Shown in pieces: positions 21,720 through 34,804 of a stretch of DNA of 64,000 nucleotides (within the stretch, counting starts at the first letter, position 1; every line of letters starts with the position of its first letter). The notes beneath the pieces were generated by a model. It worked only from the letters and a program-made list of their open reading frames with translations, was not told the origin of the DNA and made no database searches. Origin of the DNA: Chamaecyparis obtusa (taxonomy: Eukaryota; Streptophyta; Pinopsida; Cupressales; Cupressaceae); NCBI GenBank assembly GCA_027943335.1, contig BSBK01006385.1, forward strand, positions 620,001 through 684,000. The letters are read 5' to 3'. The translations under genes and the position numbers were made by a program.

Positions 21720-22330
21720 TGGTCATTTCTTATTGATTTAAACATGTTTCGTAATGTCTTTAATAATTTGGCAATTTCATGCTATGTAAGCCACTGAATG
21801 GAATAGGGGTTAGTAATGTAATGTTGGGGTCAATTGGTTGATCCAAGGTCAAATTAATTAGTCAAATACATATAAGGTCATCTATGTTTGTAATATGGCC
21901 ATTCATGCCATCAAAAGCATGTAAATTGCACTCAAAGTGCAAAAGATGTAAAAGATGCATTATATGCACATATGGCCAAAAAGGCTCATTAGAGGGTTAG
22001 TAAGGGTTTGAAGGCCTTAGAATTAGGATGAAATCCTAATAGGCACTTAAGATTTAGATTAAAAAAAAGGTTAAGAATTGTCAAAATGACAACTTTGTTG
22101 TCATTTTGACAACATAAACAATGCTATGAACAGTCATAACTGACTGTGTGCAGTTGAACCATCCTTTTGAAAAGGTATTTAGATTAGTGTGAACATTTTT
22201 TTGAGAGAGAGAGTTAGGGAATATTGGTAGATGTATTAGGATCAAGAAGAGCAATGCAAAAATCCATTTTGATCAATAAAATGTAATTTGATTGTAAACT
22301 ACCTATTCACTGGTCGTGAGTCACGGTATC
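21720..22330 (+). repeat. Dispersed repeat, inverted partner of 51950-52570
   Basis: Shared words in matching order on opposite strands include CATGCTATGTAAGCCA, GATCCAAGGTCAAAT, ATGGCCATTCATGCCATCAA, GTGCAAAAGATG and TGTCATTTTGACAACAT-like pairs. Both copies carry a short hairpin of the GTTGTCA...TGACAAC type (22080-22113 here). It is probably an LTR or MITE-like repeat. Confidence 0.6.
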
Positions 22331-25300
22331 AGTTTCTTTAAATGTCTATGCCATGAGTCAATGAAAATATGGTTATAAATATATTTCCATAATCTTGTTT
22401 TGATTTTTGTTCACATTTATGCTGGGTTGTAAAGTTTGAAGTCTTTAAAAGGTAAAGAATCTTGATTGGTAACTGATTGTACCCAGAGTATGTCCTTGGT
22501 AACAACAATTTACTTTGTATTAACAATGAATCCAAAAGCATCTGATACTCCCATGGATGAGAAGGAAGATAGAAAGGCTTAAATATATGGTAGATGTGTT
22601 TTACATTGTGTTTAGTTGCAGGGTTAAACAAGGAAATAAGATTTAGTGTGTTGATTGCATGGAATGGTGATTGAAGGGTTATGAAGTGTGGGATCAGTCA
22701 AGGTCTAGGTTTTACATCCATTTAAGAACCCTATTTTATTGCATGGATAGTCATAATAGGTCACCCTAATGGTGTTACAACCTTTGGTAAGGCTCATAAG
22801 TGTTTGAAGGTGTTTTCTTAAAGAATCCCTAGGTGGGTACACTTGGAATGAAGGGTTTTTTGAAAAGGATATAAGAACTTGGTTTTCCTTCCTTGATTCA
22901 GATCATGAGAGAAGGGAATATCACTTGATTCTAATCATGAGAGAAGGGAATATCATGGAAAATATGCCCCCAATAGTAGTGTGGCTAGTGACAAACTAGA
23001 ATTATTCAAATAATCTGTGTCACTTGATTCTATTTCTAACTATACATGTGCAACACTATTATCAAAAAAATTGAGAACCCATATGGGTCAAGGAAGGAAA
23101 ACACATGAAATATTTGATGATAATGTTTAATATTAAAGACTACTGATATTCCACCATGCAACAATTGGAGAATTCCAAGCATACATAAGAGATAAAAGAT
23201 ACGAGATATAGATTTCAATCATAGAAGGGACCCTCTTCCCAAAGGGAACTACACATATTTTAGCAGAGTTAGGAGTCGTACAATAGTGCTTACAGTTAGC
23301 ATCCATTACCTATTTTTATAGAGTTGCAATTGAAATGAAGTGCTTAATTGAATATGTCAAGAATTTAAGATTTGTAAAAATAATTTGATAGAGACTGATA
23401 TCCACTGCTATCTTCACAGCTTCTGGCTCATTGCTATCACATGAAAAAATGAAAATGAAATAGGGATTTGTCTTTTTTTTAATGTGTGCTCACAACCATC
23501 AAGAATTTTGACACTATCAGACAGTATTGCAAAAAAAAAAGACCAATTTCAAAAAAATATGCCCCTTCATAAAAAATGAGCGTAAAAAAAAAGGCCCAAA
23601 TGTACTAGTGGTAGAAATGTTTTTCAGTCAAATTTGGTTGAATGTGAAACAATGATAGGAAACATGTACCAGGGTCTATAGTTCTAGACAAAGGATTATC
23701 ACCATTATGCAAAAGTTTAAATTGGTCAAATTTTCTTTGACCACGAAATGGCAAAAAGATTTTTAAAGATATCTAAAATGGTGGGCCAAAATGCATAAAG
23801 AGAGCTTGTCACTATTTTAGAAATATAATTTTCAGTCATCTTTTTTGACTTGTGAAACAACGATGGAAGTTAAAATAAAGGCGACCAGGCTAGCTTGTAG
23901 AAGTAGTTTCTTAGAGATCTTGATCGACGGTTTTTTTTATCAGGATGATTTCAAAGGGCTTACTAGATGAGGTAATGCATTTTGGGCCAAAGGTGGCCAT
24001 GTTCTAATCATCAGAGGTTTTTTTCCAGCTAGGGTTTGATTTTTTGTGCTGACAAAGGATGATAGTAATGCTATCTGATTTTCAACCATCCTTGATTGAT
24101 CTTTTCTACAACACTTCAATTCTTAGTGTTATTCTTCTACACACAAAACCATTAGATCATGCCTTTTGATCTCAAAGGAATTTTTATTAGGTATGAATAC
24201 CTTTGAAGCCCTACTTATTACTTTAATTTGTAAAAGTATCCTTCTTGGTTGTAGGGGATATTTCTTCTATGTAGGGCATTCAATTTTGGTTACTCTCTAT
24301 TATTTCAGCATGGATTGAGATCACATTTGCCTCTGATCTTCTCTCCCAATCAAATATTTTGTAGACTCAACCCTATTTGAGGGTTTTAACTTCATGTGTA
24401 ATTAGAGTTAAGTCTGAACTCTATAAATGAAAAGTTTGTAAATATTTTCTAGGTTTTTCTCTAGTTCTATGCAACAACTTAGACTCTACAACTATAATTT
24501 CCTTCTGTCATGCATTAATAAAAATCCTTAGTTTTACCTTTTCTTTCCATTTATATAACTTGTGCATGTTTTTCCTTGTGTTGAATGCTTGTGTTCTTCT
24601 AAGTTTATATATTGTGTCAAATGTGCTCATAGATGTTGGATTGTGAAGATTGTTCTTCCTTTCAATATCTCATTAGTTCTAATCTATTGATGAGTCCTTG
24701 GAGGGTAGATTAGACTCAAGATCTGTGTAGTTTGGGAGACCTTATTGATTTTATGTGCATTTATGGATAGAGAGATCCAAGTTTCAATTTGGTGCATTGC
24801 CCCTTTTCCTTTTCAACATATCCTTCTCCCTTTCCCTCCAAGTTAGTAGTTTAGATGCATCCTGATTGTAAAGGAAGCCAACCTTCTCTATAAACTCAAC
24901 CTCACATTTCAAGTCTCACACGTGGGAGGTTGTTTCCATGTTTCACAAGGTTGTTTAAGTCATTCACACTCACCTAAACAAGGGTGTAAACTTTTGTGAT
25001 AGCAATAACCTTAATCACTAATAATGCTTGTGCCTTTTTTGTTTTAGGATGAACCAATATATATAATCCCTTTTCACCAACCCTTACAACAATTACATTG
25101 TTATCTTGCAAATTAGTTACATAATGATGTATCTTCTCACTAGTCACCTCATCCTCTATCTTTTTATAATAATATTACATCTCATATCTTATTTACCACT
25201 TGCACAACCTCTACCATCTATATGAATAGTCATAGTGAGGCCCCTTTTACTCCACTTCTACTTCTAGTATCATCATATAGTTTTTTCCTTCACTCAAATT

Positions 25301-25910
25301 CCAATTACCTCTCATCCTTCCACCTATATATAAATAATAGTGTTGATCCACCAAATAATGTCCATCTTCCTCATTCTTTGATAAAATAATTTTATAACAT
25401 TACTCTTGAAAGGACTAGAGGTACATTATCTACTTTCTAAATGAATTTATCAAAGGATATTTTTGTAAGAATTATATTAGTCATATAGTTAATAAAATAA
25501 ACATGAAATAAATACATCATACACAATGATTAATGTGGAGAAAATCCTTTCTGAAGAGAAACCCCTACAACCCAAATTAATTAAATGTATATATAGTAAT
25601 CAAATGTTAGAATATACTCATAGATTCTAACTATTTATATCTAGTCTCACTAACTAAAGCTATGGAGTGATATTTGTAGCATAATATTACTTACACAAAT
25701 AATTACCAAAGCTTCCATCTTAAGATTTAAATAGGAGAATCAATACATGAAACTATTAGATTGTAATTACAAAGATATGATATAAATCCACACAAAAAAG
25801 TGGCACCAAAATATTTAGTCAAAAATTCCAACAAAAAAATCTTAGGATGAATCCATAGACAAAAAATAGAGTAAAAATACTATAAATTATCATTTGAGAG
25901 GCTGTGTGAT

Positions 25911-25990
25911 ATTTGTATGTATGTATACATGCATGCATGTATATATTTATATGTGTGTGTGTGTGTCAGAGAGAGAGAGAGAGAGAGCAT
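25911..25990 (+). repeat. Compound microsatellite
   Basis: Consecutive tracts of TGTA, CATG, (GT)n and (GA)n, with about 8 GT and about 9 GA units. Simple-sequence DNA. Confidence 0.9.
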
Positions 25991-26279
25991 AATTCATAAT
26001 ATTTTGTCCTTTTTTGGTTGAAGGAATGTACTATTTTTAGTCCGTGAACTCAACTTGATATTTTGGTGTTGGAATTATTGATTACATTATTTTGTACCAT
26101 AATTTTGTGTTGATTTATATCATATTTTCTAAATTATCTTTTGATAGTTTCATTTATTGCTTCTCCAATTTAAAGCTTAAGATGTAGGTTTTGGAAATGA
26201 TTTTTGTAGGTAGTATTATACTACAATAATTACTCCACAACTTTAGTTAGTGAGATTCTACAAAGAGTTCGCTTCTATG

Positions 26280-26395
26280 GTGCACACACACATACATGTG
26301 TTTGTGTGTATAAACAACACAAATATAAATATCAATGTATATCTATGTATATGTATATGTATATGTTTATGTATGTATGCATATATACATACTAA
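26280..26395 (+). repeat. Microsatellite-rich stretch
   Basis: CACACACA, GTGTTTGTGTGT and TATGTATATG tracts. The 65-codon open frame across it is low-complexity and not a gene. Confidence 0.8.
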
Positions 26396-27120
26396 AATAA
26401 AATTAAAGAAAAATGAAAAATTTCCATGTCTCTTAAAATTAACTTGACCAAAATAATTGTACTTTCAATCACAAGATAGTGCTACCATTCATTAAGCTAG
26501 CCAATTGACATGATAGTCTTCTCAAATAGGTTTGTCACTAGATGATTAATTACAAATTGTACTATTCTAAATGGTGTAATAGATTAAATTATTAAAAAAA
26601 TGATATTTTGTAGATCAATTTTTTATTAGGTTTCATATTCAATCCAATAAATTTGTTATGATGAATTTAAATCATCACGATATCTAGTTTCCTAAAATTA
26701 CTATAAAGGAAGATTTTTTTATCACTAGTAATAGTTGATAATGATTAGAAATATCTACACATTTCTACTTTCAATCTGATTGGGAAGAACACATCTCATA
26801 TCGAGGATTTGGCTTTCTGTAGTGGGGATAGGGCTCCTATCCAAACTGAGTGATTGAATAGTGCATAAGTACCAAGGGATCTATCTCGATGAAGAAAGAC
26901 ATGCCACATGATCCGACAAAGCTAAATTGTTCCTCTAATCAAATGTACTTATGATAGGTTAGTTTTCACATGAAAAAATAATTTAATATTGCCTTATCTA
27001 GTTATCTTAGGTATCATTCTAGTAGAGATGAGCATTAAATCATTATTGAATATTAGTTTCATAGAGCCATCATGCAATCAATTTTGTAGCAAGGAAAGCT
27101 AGAACTACCTCATCATCTCT

Positions 27121-27269
27121 TGGCTATATAAGGAGGCTATTGTACATTTGTAAATCTTCTCATCTTATCTTATTATATCATTTATTGATGACTCTCTCTC
27201 TCTCTCTCTATGTGTTCACAATCATTATCCTAGCTTAGGAGATTGCAAACTCCAACATGGTATCTAAGA
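27121..27269 (+). repeat. End of a copia-type LTR with TATA box and decayed PBS
   Basis: TATATAAGG at 27125-27133, then a (CT)n tract at about 27187-27210, then ...CAAACTCCAACA followed by TGGTATCTAAGA. The last resembles the Met-tRNA site with changes. This is the host sequence into which the 27319-43060 element jumped. The left border of this LTR was not found. Confidence 0.6.
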
Positions 27270-27313
27270 AGTTCAATTTTCATCTCTTTCTAGATCTAAT
27301 GAAGTGCCAAGGA

Positions 27314-27318
27314 GTTTG
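27314..27318. other. Target-site duplication, left copy (outer element)
   Basis: GTTTG, repeated at 43061-43065 directly after the right LTR. Confidence 0.9.
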
Positions 27319-28527
27319 TGATATCTCTATTTGAGCATTAAAGATTGTCATTAGTATCAAAGACATTGGTCAGTTACCTATGCTACTCTAGTCAGTAAAA
27401 GCAAGGACTTCAAGATAGTCAATCAAGTCCTTTACACCGAGCACCAGAGCAGTTTTATCGAGCATCAGTCTACACTGATACTGAGTGATAGTAAACACCG
27501 AGCAGACTAGACACTGAGCACTAGTGTAACTACTGAGCAGTATATACAGTGTTTGCCAAGCATCATAGAAAATGACATAGTAATCAGTAATGGCACATTT
27601 ATCTATGCAAATAGTTACAACAGAATCACAAAACATTTTACCAAGATTGAGGATCATTTATTATAGATATATTCATTAATTGTGATGATGATGTCTATGT
27701 AATTTCTAGATCTAGGTTAATTTTGTACACCATAGATCTTAGGGTTTTCTCTAAGATATTGTAACCTAATTTTGTTAAGCAGCATAAGAAGTATGCTATA
27801 TAAATGTAATTCACATCATTTGTTGGTGTGTGTGAATGGAATGGAGCGTAGAAGTTCTTGAAGCATTAGCCAACTTCAAGATATCAGTTTTCAGACAAAG
27901 GAGAATAGAATATAGAGATATTCAAATTAAGCAGAATCAGAAAAGGCTACTGAGCAATTCAGAGTTGAGATCTTCACATGAAAAGGTGATATCTATTTAG
28001 TATTTCATAGATCTGTATCAAAAAAGATAGAGTTGTTAATTTCCAGATACTTTCTATTATTTTCTAATCATTGTAATAGAGAAACCTAAAATCTCTTAAC
28101 AGAGTAGACCTAACAATCTTTTATGTAAATCTCTTTACTAAGTGCACACTCAAGTAGTGTTGTTAAAATCCTATAACTAGGTAGATCTAATCGATCTAAA
28201 ATGTTAATCCTAATAGGGTAAGATCACCAGAAGTGATGACCACTTGTAGCCCTAACAGGAAATTTTTTTCTATCTACAGTAGTAAAGAATTTGTATGTCA
28301 TCCCCACCATAGTTTTTACCTTCTAACAAGGGTTTTTGTGTTACCAAAATACTTGTGTTATGTGATAGATATATTGTTGATTTCATGCTATTTACTTTTA
28401 CTAGTTAATTGAATGAATGATACATACAATGGATTCAAGTTATATGTGAAGCTACTTCTGTTTTCTATTTAAGGTTTGAGAGTTGAAATTTTTTGTGGGC
28501 ACTGATTCACCCCTCCTCTCTTAGTAC
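27319..28527 (+). repeat. 5' LTR of outer element, first part
   Basis: Aligns to 41830-43040. The final 20-odd bases of this LTR are at 38653-38677, after the nested insertion. Together the parts total about 1230 bases, matching the 3' LTR. Confidence 0.92.
28523..28527. other. Target-site duplication, left copy (inner element)
   Basis: AGTAC, repeated at 38653-38657. The intact 3' LTR of the outer element carries the uninterrupted target, CTCAGTACCCTATC, at 43033-43046. Confidence 0.93.
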
Positions 28528-29523
28528 TGTATGTGACTAAATGTGACCTCTAAATCAGACACAAGACAACATGGTCATTATTCACTTGATAGGATTCGGG
28601 AGAGAGTATGAAGAACTCAATCCAAATTCCATGGTGAGGTGACCTGTTGCCTCCTATGTGAATGGGGTGTTTGAATACTCTCAGAACGAGAGCCAATAGC
28701 CAGGAGACCAACTCAATAATGGAGGATTTCCAAGAAGCAATAAAGATGAGAAAGAATTCAATTAAGCTAAGATGAAGTGCAATTTATCTAAGAGCTTGAA
28801 AATAAAGATGAGATGCAACTTAATCTAAGAACTTGAAACAAATATGATATTAAACTAAGAACAAATAAGCAAATTTAGTCTAAAATGTGATGCAAAGATT
28901 ATACTAATAATGAGATATTAATCTAATAAATGCAATAAAAAGCTTTGAAAACAATGAATCAAATGAGACTAAAAAAATGCCTATAGTGTAGATGCTCTCA
29001 AAAATTGCTCTCCTGAATGAGAAAAAAGAGGTTCATTAAATAGAGAAGCCCGGAGAGGAATGAAGAGTTTCTTGATTTGAAACTCCTGACTCTTCATTCC
29101 CCTTTGAGACAAAAAGGTATGAATTACTTAATAAAAAGAATGGAAAATGCCACACAAGTGGCCTTTCGAATATCTTGAATTATTAATTCAAAAAGGTGTG
29201 TCCATTCGAATATCAAGCAATTATTAATTCCTTTTTATGGGTAATTAGCTAAAGGGGGTGGATTTAATTTAATTAGAAAGCACTTAGGACTTTAGAATTA
29301 ATTTAATTTATCATAGGGGTAATTTAGCCAATTAAGTCTAAGACTTTAGGAATTAATATAGTGTTTGATTATTGCAATTTATGGTCTTTGCAATTGACAT
29401 CAAGTCAAATTAAGTCATGTAGGAGAGAAAATTGCCTAGGGCACTAGGACTTTGGTGATATAAAATTGAGATAATGCACCAAAATTGATGAAATTAAATA
29501 GGTGCCAATTTTGGGGTATTACA
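28528..29523 (-). repeat. 3' LTR of inner element (left side)
   Basis: 996 bases, nearly identical to 37663-38652. It lacks the 6-base deletion seen in the other copy (TTTAAT near 29304). Confidence 0.93.
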
Positions 29524-29536
29524 TTTGCCCCTCTTT
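29524..29536 (-). promoter_or_regulatory. Polypurine tract of inner element
   Basis: On minus it reads AAAGAGGGGCAAA, touching the LTR. It is almost the same as the tract of element 1 at 15357, supporting close kinship. Confidence 0.8.
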
Positions 29537-29604
29537 GAATTGATGTACGAGTAGCACATTGATTCAAAGAATAGTCTGAAGTGACAGATGATGAGAATTT
29601 CTGA

Positions 29605-29890
29605 AGTCTAAGTTAGATTGCGAAGACAACGGTCTTAGAAGAGAACCAAAATCAGGGTTAGATTGCCCCAATACCAATTGATGAAGATGTAGATTTAGGA
29701 CTATCTCCGAATCAAGGTTAGATTACCCAGATAATGGTCTAAAAGAGATTTTGAGAGCTATCTCCAGAATGAAGCTTGACTCCCAGGAATTAGGGTTAGA
29801 TTTCCCCAATACCCAAAAGATTTCAAGAACCATCTCCAGAACGAAGAGTGATCCTCGAGGATCTGAGTTAGATTGCTCAGATACCTAAGA
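29605..29890. repeat. Five imperfect copies of a GTTAGATT unit
   Basis: GTTAGATTGCGAAGA, GTTAGATTGCCCCAATACC, GTTAGATTACCCAGATAA, GTTAGATTTCCCCAATACCC and GTTAGATTGCTCAGATACC, spaced roughly 50-80 bases apart, with ATCTCC(A/G)GAA words between them. Confidence 0.65.
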
Positions 29891-31557
29891 GATAGATTTA
29901 TAGATGACAAGATGTGAGGCATGAAGATGCCCCTAGCAATGAGGACTGATGATTCAAATCAGACTGATTCAAGAATTGATTCGACAAGATTCAATGATGC
30001 AATCATCCTACCCCCTCGGGAGTGAAATTGAAAGATGACACATCAGAAGATGATTGACAGCAAGAGGTTGCAGATAAAGATAAGATCAAAGATCCAGAAG
30101 AATAAAGTAGATCAGAAGTATTTTGAAGCGATCCAAAGGTCCTGCTGACCAAATTTGACTAGGGTGACCATGGTTGACTAAATTTGACTTGAGTTGACTT
30201 GATGAAAAGAAGCAAAGATTTGAGAACATGATGCAAAGATGAGGATCTGGCAGGAAGATGACACCAGAAGGCTGACTGCACAAGCATCCGATCCCAAAGG
30301 ATCACAAAATTTAAAATGCGATTTCGAGCTATCTAGAGATGTCAGATTTTGATTTTGATCCTGAAAAAGGATGCAGCCAAGATGAGACTGGGACAAAAGA
30401 TTAGAACCTTTGATGAGCAGATCCAGAAGAAAGCAATCAAGAGAGCAACAAGAAAGCACTCCAAATGCAAGCTTAGAATGAAAGATGCAAGTCTAAATGC
30501 AGGCCTAAGATGAACAAATGCAATCCTCCGGACTCGGCTGTTGGACTCATCGTATTTATCATCATTGAGTTTGTTTAAGCACGGGACAATCGCAAGATGC
30601 CATACAATTCTCCCCAACATGAGAATATGAATATGACATAAGTCTTAAATTTGTCAGAATGAGGTGTAAGCATTAAGGCACAAGAAGCTAGAATGACCTG
30701 AACACCTATTCCTTTTAATCTAGCAAGTTAACATAAGCATTAGAGCATAAATGCTAGAATGACCAGAATGTCTCTTGCGAACAAACACACCAAACATGTG
30801 AGAGATCTTTCTTTTGCCAAAGAGTGCTCGCAGTGACCCCTATGTTCACTTAGCAAGATGAGTGTTAGCAATTCCAAATGTAGCAAAAGAAGTCACTCAA
30901 AACAAACAAGGAGAAGAACCAACCTCACCAAGGTGTTCATATAAAAGGAGTCGAGGTACGCATGGCCATCCAATACGAGATGGAGGCTCTTATAGATAGA
31001 CACCCCTCTTATATAAATTTTTTGGATCATTGGAACTAAACCAACAAACAAAAAGCAAACAAACAAGCACTCAAAGAAAACAAAGCTCAACATGCCTTAA
31101 AGGAACACACATTTAGTTTTAGTTTTAGTTTAAGTTCATGTTCAAGCGGTTTGAAGTCAATTCGAAAAGATAATGTTCGAAGTCTCAATGAGATAATGAT
31201 AGTAGGCAAACATAGTGAGAATCACTGGTGATTGATATAAGGGAGAAATCCCAAAGAAGAGAGATCGAACGAAAGCTAGGTATCCGTAGGCAGGGATAGT
31301 GGGAACCACTGGTGACCAATGCTCAAAAGAGTTTCTGAAAGTGATAGGACAATGCCCCCTAGACCAGGCAGGTGCCCCCAAGTGTGAATCAATTCCAATC
31401 TATGAAGAGTTGAGGAAAACTCAAAGACAAGCGCATGAGCTAGCAAACCAAAGCAGGAAAGTGGGAAAATAAACTAAAGCAGGAAAGGAAGGAAACTAAA
31501 GCAGGAAACTAAGAGCCAAGCGATGCTGAGATGAGATGTTACTTCAGGAAAACAAGA

Positions 31558-31870
31558 GGTGCCTATTTACCAAGTTTTCACCATCTTGGCAGAGATTCTA
31601 TTTTTGCTACCATGACGCCTGTTTACCAGGTTTTCATCAATGACACATTTTTCTCTTTTTCAATTTTTTGTACTTTTCTCTTTTTTTGATTTTTTTGTAT
31701 TTTTCACATTTTCTATTTTTTTTTGGTATTTTTTCAAATTTTCATTTTTTTTGGTATTTTTTCAAAATTTCTATTTTTTTTTTGGTATTATCAAGGCCCC
31801 TGTTTACCAGGTTTTCACCAAGATAATAGATACATCAAAGTGCTTGTTTGCCAGGTTTTCACTAAGATGA
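31558..31870. repeat. Four copies of a CTGTTTACCAGGTTTTCA unit with T-rich spacers
   Basis: Copies near 31563, 31619, 31800 and 31847, each followed by CACCA/CATCAA/CACTAA and GA-type bases. The spacer 31640-31790 is a T-rich low-complexity run. Confidence 0.7.
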
Positions 31871-32128
31871 TCATTTTTTCAGGACATTTTGCAATTTTTA
31901 GGATTTTTGCAATATACCATTTTTAGGATTTTTTCAGGACCAATAAATATGTACATGAGCACACTGAGAATGTCAGCTGTAGAACTTCTTCAAATGAAGA
32001 GTGTTGATGGGCTCTTTGAGTTTCTCTCCTTCAGTAGGAATCTCTGGAAACACAGTCATTTGTAGTAGTAGCCAGCTAAGAAGTTGCAGAATCAGAACCA
32101 GATGTTGTAGCAGTAACAGGAGAGCCAA

Positions 32129-33688
32129 CTAGTAGTGTCCAACAGTCAAGAGATCCATAGTCAAGGAAAGATCACTTAAGTGAGACCCACAAACATCCTC
32201 GTGGACACATCTTAACTCTTTATTAGATTTCCCACGCTCTAAACGCTTAGAAAGAGTATGTTCTAGATTTTTCTTAGTTGTGCCATTAGTAATAAGGAGA
32301 TACTGATATGCACTTTGGGAAAAGGAAAGATGGAGTGAAGAGGGTAAAGTATGAGAGGCAAGGGTGATGGAATGGAGGGAAGCATGAGAATTTTGGAAGC
32401 TCGAATGACAACTTTGATTTTTTCTTTCTTTGGAATCCACATAGCTTTTGAATTTTTTCTTCTTTACTTTGAGGTGCTTTTGATGACAATGCCTATAGAA
32501 TGGATTTCGAGATCCATTTTTTATTTTATTTTTTGGCTTTTGATTGTCTTCTTCTTTTTGAGGACCTTTGCGGTCTTTTGAACACCTATGTTGCTTTCCT
32601 TTCTTCATAGTCACATGTCGATTAGATGGGACATGGTGACCTTGAGATATAAGTGGATTCTCATTATTTTTTTTGTTATGTTGCACATCCAAGTTACTTC
32701 CAAAAGACTCGAGAATTGTGGATGAAAAAGGCTTATATGACTGGTTTAGGTGGAGAGATGGAGATGGAAGTGGATGGGCCACTTTTCTGGGAGATGAAGA
32801 GGGAAGAGAAATCGATGGGATGGGCTCAAGTGAAAATATATCAGTATCATACTCATCATTCATGAATGCATCAGGTAGATCAAGAAAGTAATCTTCCATA
32901 GAGCATTGTTGATTGTGAGTCATCTTAGAAGAGTCAGATAAGTTTGGAGGAATATTATGTGAGCCTAACCAAGATGGTCTATTCCAAGAGTTAGGTCCCC
33001 TTTTAGGTGGTAAGAGTGCATGAATAGGAACCATTTCAATTTTGGATCTTCTAATATTCCATGAAGCTATAACAGAATGGGGTCTTACATACCCATGATT
33101 TGTTGGAGTAGTAGAAGTATAACTTGGAGCAGATGGCCTAGGAGCCATAGGAATGATCTCCACAGGAGGGTGGAAAGGATCATCATCAATAGCTTGATCT
33201 AGAGGATCATAACCTTCTCCTCTTTTTGAGTTGTTAAGACTAGCATATAAGTGCATAGCATCAACTGGTATTTCTGTAGTAGCATCTGATATGGAGTCCC
33301 ATTCAGCTAGAGACATAGTCAGAGGTATATTTTCTTCATCACTATCATCTGTCAAAGGAAATGTTTCTTCAACAACAAGATCTTGTTTAGTAGTAGGAGC
33401 AGCAGAGTAATCTGAAATAGGCATACCTTGGGGCATACCCAAGATAAGGGAAGCATCCAATAGTTTCTCCCAGTCAGTATGTGTATCATTGGAATCGGTA
33501 GTAGTAGGATTTTGTTCAACAGTAGAAGTGGTAGAACAATCTAGAATAGGCATACCTTGAGGCATACCAAAGATAAGGGAAGCGTCCAATAGTTTCTCCC
33601 AATCAGTATGTGTGCCATTAGAGGTAGTGACATATTTAGTAGTAGCTACAGTAGTAGAAATCTGTTCAGTAGAGTGTATAAAATCCTC
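32129..33688 (-). pseudogene. Third domain of inner polyprotein, with 43-residue tandem repeat
   Basis: Open for 486 codons from an internal Met, in the same frame as the gag-protease to its right. The N-terminal part holds two copies of WEKLLDASLI(F/L)GMPQGMPI, exactly 129 bases (43 residues) apart. An acidic segment, AEWDSISDATTEIPVDAMH, aligns with the spacer of element 1 (5990-6040), so this is the region between protease and RT. The C-terminal half is Ser/His/Lys-rich, with no known domain, and ends at 32129 instead of entering RT. I infer that a deletion removed the whole pol and that reading now runs into unrelated sequence. Confidence 0.7.
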
Positions 33689-34804
33689 CTAGTGAGGACC
33701 AAAATCATGTTCCTGAAGCACTTGAGAAGGTAGATAAGACTCTTTCTGGTAGTCTGAATCAGAATTTTGAACATTCAAAGATCTTTCATGTGTCATAGGC
33801 TGAATTTGTGTTTCTTCATTATCTGAATCCTTGCATGAGTGAAAGCTGTAGCTAGGTTGGTCAAGCTCATCGCTCTGATAGCCAATACCAAATCTATCTT
33901 CAGAGGGTTCTTTATAGGAATGTGGAGATATGGGGAGAGCTGTTAGTGACAAGATGGACTCAATCTGATATTCCCCCATGCCAATATCTTTGATCTTCAA
34001 GGTCTTTTCTATTTTTTTTAGCTTAGCATCGTAGAACTCAATGGACTCTCTATTGGCAGGAACAAAGCTGTCTGTTGTTTGGGTAAGAATCTTAGCAGAG
34101 CAAGTATTTAGGCTAGCACTATTGTTAATGAGGACGCGGGGGATATGCTCGGGACCTTCCATAACTTCAATGTGCAGGGAAGCATTATGTGGGTGGCTTA
34201 AGGAATGATCATCTTCTTTGGAAAAGCACAAATAGTGAGGCGAAGTTAAATGACCCACCATAGATTGGAACTGATTGAGATTGAGATCTTTGGGGACGTT
34301 TTCCTCAGTGAGGGCTTTATCCATAGATAGTTTTGGTTTGGATGTCGAAGGTTCAGGACCTTTGAGCATGATCTTTGCATGAGATTGAGTGATAGTGTTC
34401 GCACAAGCTAGAGACTGTGTGGAGTTATACGAGGGAGACACAGGGCCTTGCAAGACAAAGGGAGTTTTGGGTTTAGGAGTATCCTTGCTCCCTAGAGCAA
34501 TGATCATGTCATAGTGAGAGATCCAAGGTTTGTTTCTAGCAAATCTGGAAGGCGGTTGAGCTTCTGTTGTAGCCTTCTCAATGGCTTTGACTGTTTGCAT
34601 GCTAGAGCTAAGATTAAAGACAGACTTTGAGGGTTTTGGCATCACATTGTCAACAACCCTATCATTCATAACATCTATGTTTTTGTTGATAATCTTATCC
34701 TTATCCTTGTTTGAGGGAGAAGGTCCTTGCTTGTTGTCTTTGTTCAAATTCAATTCTCCCTTCTTGACCATAAATGCTTCTATCCTCACAGCCCACCTAA
34801 TCAT
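33689..34804 (-). pseudogene. Defective aspartic protease region of inner element
   Basis: It continues the gag frame. The lead-in QFQSMVGHLTSPHYLCFSKE and PHNASLHIEVMEG matches element 1 closely. The active-site region then reads RVLINNSASLNTC where element 1 has RVLIDGGAGLNIC: the catalytic Asp is Asn and the following Gly residues are lost. The later landmark GMGEYQIESILSLTALPISP matches element 1's GMGEYTLGQALCITELPLSP-like stretch. A TAG at 33689 ends it. The protease cannot be catalytic, so any particle would need processing in trans. Confidence 0.8.

Larger units (their letters stand above)
21361..27120. other. Decayed repeat DNA without supported genes
   Basis: AT-rich sequence with scattered short open frames, none of which resembles a known protein. 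It contains the inverted repeat partner at 21720-22330 and microsatellites at 25911-25990 and 26280-26395. 22890-22950 carries a 30-base word (around ATCATGAGAGAAGGGAATATCA) twice in tandem. Confidence 0.5.
29537..32128. other. Noncoding 3' part of inner element, rich in short repeats
   Basis: This is where pol should be, and no RT, RNase H or integrase motif can be read on either strand. It contains the repeat sets at 29605-29890 and 31558-31870. A two-copy unit of about 86 bases sits around 31200-31320 (GTAGGCA..ATAGTG.GAA.CACTGGTGA), and a pair of GCATTA..GCA..A..GCTAGAATGACC units at 30670-30760. Confidence 0.6.
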
